Assembly: GCA_024280815.1 (NCBI GenBank)
Contig: JAJRPL010000367.1
Location: 1-9,146 of the forward strand
DNA from: Bacteroidota bacterium
Lineage (GTDB): Bacteria > Bacteroidota > Bacteroidia > Flavobacteriales > Flavobacteriaceae
Length of the DNA: 9,146 bases
Reading direction: 5' to 3'
The stretch's first letter is position 1, and the number at the start of each line of letters is the position of its first letter. Made by a program: the position numbers and the translations under genes. Shown one piece after another: positions 6,730 through 9,146 of the stretch. The notes under the pieces are model-generated. The model saw only the letters and a program-made list of their open reading frames with translations. It searched no databases and was not told where the DNA came from.

Positions 6730-8364
6730 ATGGCAAATAAAAACATTCGCTCATTATCCTACAGAAAAGAATTAGACGATAATCTTTTTGAAAATATTGC
6801 CGTATTAGCAGAAAAATCAGCTTCTGAAGAAGAATATCATGAAATTTCAAAACGCTTTATGATTGATGATTCTATACTCTTTGGTACAGCTTCATTTTAT
6901 GATTTTCTAAGACCAGAGAATCAAAAAAAGAAAATCCATGTTTGTAATGGTACAGCATGTATGGTTGCAGGTACACAAGAAAAATTACATGAAAATTTAG
7001 CTGACATAGTCAATCCAGAGACTATCGGTCACGCACCTTGTTTAGGACATTGCCATCAAGGTCATGCATTTATGTACAATGACCAAACCTATTCAGTGAA
7101 ATCAATTGCTAAACTCGAAAAAATATTAAAAAAACCTCTTCCCTTTGGGAAGACGGAAGATGGGAATATCTACACTATAGATTGTAACACCACCCCAATA
7201 CTAACTTCTTCTATCGAAGATATTTCTAAATTTTACACTTTAGCAGATCGTTTTAAAAACAAACCACAACAAGTTATTGATGAATTAAAAACATCTAATT
7301 TACGTGGTCGTGGTGGTGCAGGATTTCCATTTTACTTTAAACTAGATGCTGTCATTAAAGAAAACTCAAGTCAAAAATATATTGTTTGCAATGCCGATGA
7401 AGGAGATCCTGGTGCCTATTCTGATATGTATTTAATGGAACATCAACCGCATAAAGTTCTTTTTGGAATGTACATTGCTGGGTTAACCGTTGGTGCTGAC
7501 ACAGGCGTATTGTATATCCGTAGGGAATATCCTAATTCCGTTCGTAAAATACATGCTGCTATTGAAGAATTAAATGAATTAGGTTTGTGTAACGATTTCC
7601 GTTTTAAAATCATACGCGGACAAGGTTCGTATGTCTGTGGTGAAGAAACGGCATTATTGAATTCTATTGAAGGTCTTCGTCCAGAAGTGCGTGTTCGTCC
7701 ACCCTACCCTGCACAATACGGTTTGTATGGTAAACCAACGGTATTGAGTAATGTAGAGACTTTTGCAAACTTGCATTGGATTTTAGAAAATGGAGGATCA
7801 GCTTACGCTAACTTAGGAAATGGCAAATCTACAGGAACAAAACTCGTATCTTTAGACAGTTATTTCAAGCAACCTGGAATCTATGAAATAGAAATGGGAA
7901 CACCTTTAAAAGTTGTATTTGAAGAATATGGAAAAGGATTTAAAGAAGAAGTAAAAGCTGTACAAATGGGTGGACCGCTTGGCGGAATTATTCCACTACA
8001 TAAAATTAAGGATTTAACGTTAGATTTTGAATCTCTGAGTAACCACGGCTTTCTACTTGGTCATGCCAGCGTGGTTTCTATTCCAACAGGCTTTCCGATG
8101 ATACAATTTTTAGAACATTTATTAGAATTTACTGCCGATGAAAGTTGCGGGAAATGTTATCCGTGTCGAATTGGCTCGCATAGAGGATATGAAATGCTAA
8201 AAAAAGCTCAGCATGAAAATTATAAAATTGACAGACAATTATTTGATGATTTGATAGAAACACTAGAGATTGGTTCTCTATGTGCCTTGGGTGGTGGAAT
8301 TCCGCTACCTCTTAAGAATGGATTGGAGTATTTTACGGAGGAGTTGAAAAGGTATTTTAAATAG
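6730..8364 (+). CDS. fdsB: NAD-linked formate dehydrogenase diaphorase subunit, NuoE/FdsG-NuoF/FdsB fusion
   Basis: The 544-residue protein joins two modules. Residues about 20-133 form a NuoE/FdsG-like thioredoxin-fold [2Fe-2S] domain with CNGTAC (Cys72, Cys77) and CLGHC (Cys104, Cys108). Residues about 160-544 form the NuoF/FdsB/HoxF module: the FMN site LRGRGGAGFP (191-200) and NADEGDPGAYSD (221-232), GEETALLNSIEG (304-315), then the [4Fe-4S] ligands in SCGKCYPC (Cys473, Cys476, Cys479) and SLCALGG (Cys518). All expected ligands are present. It should pass electrons to NAD+ (or back) via FMN in a soluble cytoplasmic complex. The next gene, past an inserted cassette, encodes an N-terminal ferredoxin domain of the formate dehydrogenase alpha type, which supports this over complex I or hydrogenase. 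The symbol follows the Rhodobacter/Cupriavidus fds naming; FdsG is normally a separate gene there. Confidence 0.88.
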   Translation: MANKNIRSLSYRKELDDNLFENIAVLAEKSASEEEYHEISKRFMIDDSILFGTASFYDFLRPENQKKKIHVCNGTACMVAGTQEKLHENLADIVNPETIGHAPCLGHCHQGHAFMYNDQTYSVKSIAKLEKILKKPLPFGKTEDGNIYTIDCNTTPILTSSIEDISKFYTLADRFKNKPQQVIDELKTSNLRGRGGAGFPFYFKLDAVIKENSSQKYIVCNADEGDPGAYSDMYLMEHQPHKVLFGMYIAGLTVGADTGVLYIRREYPNSVRKIHAAIEELNELGLCNDFRFKIIRGQGSYVCGEETALLNSIEGLRPEVRVRPPYPAQYGLYGKPTVLSNVETFANLHWILENGGSAYANLGNGKSTGTKLVSLDSYFKQPGIYEIEMGTPLKVVFEEYGKGFKEEVKAVQMGGPLGGIIPLHKIKDLTLDFESLSNHGFLLGHASVVSIPTGFPMIQFLEHLLEFTADESCGKCYPCRIGSHRGYEMLKKAQHENYKIDRQLFDDLIETLEIGSLCALGGGIPLPLKNGLEYFTEELKRYFK

Positions 8365-8367
8365 TTA

Positions 8368-8409
8368 TTTCACAGAGATACACAGAGTTTTTCAAAGAGA
8401 TGCACGGAG
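8368..8409 (+). repeat. Left heptamer array of the GxxExxY cassette
   Basis: Four CACAGAG-like heptamers start at 8371, 8381, 8393 (CAAAGAG) and 8403 (CACGGAG), with spacing 10, 12 and 10 bp. Seen as two 20-bp units (8368-8387 and 8390-8409), 17 of 20 positions agree. The array begins 3 bp after the stop codon of the diaphorase gene. The inverted counterpart is at 8806-8846. Confidence 0.85.
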
Positions 8410-8423
8410 AAATATAATTTATA

Positions 8424-8796
8424 ATGAAAGATAATGAAATTACAAGCTTAATCATTGGCAAAGCAATTGAAGTGCATCGTCAATTAGGTCCTGGATTGTT
8501 AGAATCTGCTTATCAAGAGTGTTTGTATTATGAATTGTTTAATGAAGGATTGAAGGTTAAAAAAGAAAAACCGCTACCCATAATTTATAAAGAGATTAAA
8601 TTAGATCATGGCTACAGAATCGATTTACTTAGTAGAAAACAAAATAGTTATAGAACTTAAAACTGTAGAATGCTTTACGGATGTTCATACAGCACAAATA
8701 TTAACGTATATGAAGTTGGGAAATTTTCCGCTTGGATTATTAATTAATTTTTATGTAAAATTATTACAAAACGGGATTAAACGTTTTAAAATATAA
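8424..8796 (+). pseudogene. GxxExxY protein (PD-(D/E)XK nuclease fold), split by a frameshift
   Basis: Two overlapping frames together give one typical GxxExxY protein of about 123 residues. The first (8424-8660) has EVHRQLGPGLLESAYQE, including the name-giving GLLESAY (24-30), and runs well to YRIDLL (64-69). The second continues with VENKIVIELK and TAQILTYMKL to KRFKI, ending at 8796. The join needs one base skipped at 8631: codons TTA CTT AGT become TTA CTT GTA. Asp67 and the later Glu and Lys of IELK match the nuclease-fold D...ExK pattern. The family's function is unknown. The break is most simply a one-base insertion or a sequencing error; a +1 frameshift is possible because CTT can slip onto TTA. 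Low-cost decay fits an accessory cassette. The family assignment is firm. Confidence 0.8.
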
Positions 8797-8805
8797 CTCA
8801 GGAAA

Positions 8806-8846
8806 CTCTGTGAATCTCTGTGATTCCTCAGTGTTTCTCTGTGCAA
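8806..8846 (-). repeat. Right heptamer array, inverted relative to the left one
   Basis: CTCTGTG-type heptamers begin at 8806, 8816, 8827 (CTCAGTG) and 8837, spaced 10, 11 and 10 bp. Read on the minus strand the outermost unit matches the outermost left unit at 17 of 20 positions, and the inner pair at 15 of 20. A partial extra copy (ctcagg) may begin at 8798. The array ends 12-15 bp before the alpha-subunit start codon at 8859. Confidence 0.85.
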
Positions 8847-8858
8847 CAACAACAAACT

Positions 8859-9146
8859 ATGATTGCATATATAAACAACATACAACACCAATACAACAAA
8901 GACGAAACCATTTTAGAATTCGTTCGTAGAATAGAACAAGAAGAAATTCCGACCATGTGTCAAGACGATAGATTAGATAATTTTGGCTCTTGCCGTGTTT
9001 GCTCTGTTGAAATTGCACGAGAAAAAGATGGCGGTTCTAAAGTTGTTGCCTCATGTCATACACCAGTTACTGAAGGCTTATACATCTATCCGCAAACAGA
9101 TAAAGTAAAACGATTACGTAAAAACATTGTGGAATTGGTGTTAACC
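8859..9146 (+). CDS. fdsA: Formate dehydrogenase alpha subunit, N-terminal ferredoxin domain only (runs off window)
   Basis: Ninety-six residues are visible from the ATG at 8859 and the frame is open to the edge. They form the plant-type [2Fe-2S] ferredoxin domain that begins NuoG-like and formate dehydrogenase alpha subunits: DETILEFVRR (15-24), then ligands in MCQDDRLDNFGSCRVC (Cys34, Cys45, Cys48) and ASCHTPV (Cys66). The phrase FGSCRxCxVEI followed by ASCxTPV is characteristic of NAD-dependent formate dehydrogenase alpha subunits, more than of NuoG. The missing part should hold further Fe-S clusters and the bis-MGD molybdenum (or tungsten) domain that oxidises formate to CO2. The A-rich sequence just before the ATG resembles that before the diaphorase gene. 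The catalytic domain cannot be confirmed here, so the symbol is by analogy. Confidence 0.78.
   Translation, partial: MIAYINNIQHQYNKDETILEFVRRIEQEEIPTMCQDDRLDNFGSCRVCSVEIAREKDGGSKVVASCHTPVTEGLYIYPQTDKVKRLRKNIVELVLT

Larger units (their letters stand above)
8368..8846 (+). mobile_element. Repeat-bounded GxxExxY cassette inserted in the formate dehydrogenase operon
   Basis: About 480 bp: a left array of four heptamers, one broken GxxExxY gene, and a right array of four inverted heptamers. It fills nearly the whole gap between the two formate dehydrogenase genes; without it they would be about 15 bp apart, with the A-rich initiation region of the second gene (8844-8858) intact. That arrangement suggests insertion into a formerly tight operon. 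No transposase, integrase or clear target-site duplication is seen, so the mechanism and even the mobile nature are inferred. Confidence 0.5.

Noticed and set aside
8608..8796. Separate 62-residue gene starting at ATG 8608
   Set aside because: Its first residues are out-of-frame translation; from VENK onward it is the C-terminal half of the GxxExxY protein, so it is a frameshifted continuation, not a gene.
8365..8858. CRISPR array or classical insertion sequence
   Set aside because: The heptamers are too short and inverted between the two sides, there are no spacers of regular length, and no transposase is encoded.
6730..9146. Complex I (nuoEFG) or hydrogenase (hox) operon
   Set aside because: The FGSCRxCxVEI...ASCxTPV ferredoxin pattern and the NuoE-NuoF fusion fit a formate dehydrogenase better; no other nuo or hox gene is visible, though the window ends before the decisive catalytic domain.

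Overview
The window is visibly AT-rich, and its reading frames, lipoprotein signal sequences, A-rich translation-initiation regions and one near-perfect TTG-N19-TAnnTTTG promoter all point to a Bacteroidota chromosome, most likely a member of the Flavobacteriia. No rRNA, tRNA, CRISPR array, transposase or integrase is visible.

Minus strand, left part (1-2710). At the left edge is a truncated lipoprotein with a Clp/crotonase-like serine-hydrolase domain. A hairpin terminator separates it from a second transcription unit: a small secreted protein of unknown function (2047-2481) followed 49 bp later by an alpha/beta-hydrolase lipoprotein (1131-1997). This unit has a convincing promoter at 2642-2671. 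About 125 nt downstream of the expected transcription start, and before the first gene, lies a strong intrinsic terminator. The leader is therefore either a conditional attenuator or a free-standing small RNA.

Minus strand, middle part (2711-6488). A tight three-gene run reads, in transcription order: a lipoprotein resembling DUF3142-type TIM-barrel proteins, starting with TTG; a 770-residue exported helical-repeat (TPR-like) protein; and a 132-residue membrane fragment that looks like the N-terminal sensor part of an AraC-family regulator without its DNA-binding half. The lipoprotein/helical-repeat pair looks like a cell-envelope module of unknown function.

Plus strand, right part (6730-9146). 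After a divergent intergenic region comes a molybdenum-dependent, NAD-linked formate dehydrogenase operon. The first gene encodes a diaphorase subunit in which a NuoE/FdsG-like [2Fe-2S] domain is fused to a NuoF/FdsB-like FMN/[4Fe-4S] module. The second (cut by the window edge) is the catalytic alpha subunit, of which only the N-terminal [2Fe-2S] ferredoxin domain is visible. Electrons from formate would pass from the molybdenum site in the alpha subunit through Fe-S clusters to FMN and NAD+ in the diaphorase subunit.

Wedged between these two genes is the most striking structure in the window: a roughly 480-bp cassette holding a frameshifted GxxExxY-family gene (PD-(D/E)XK nuclease fold). It is bracketed by four CACAGAG-type heptamers on the left and four inverted copies on the right, spaced at about one helical turn. 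Removing it would leave the two formate dehydrogenase genes about 15 bp apart, so it looks like an inserted repeat-bounded element.
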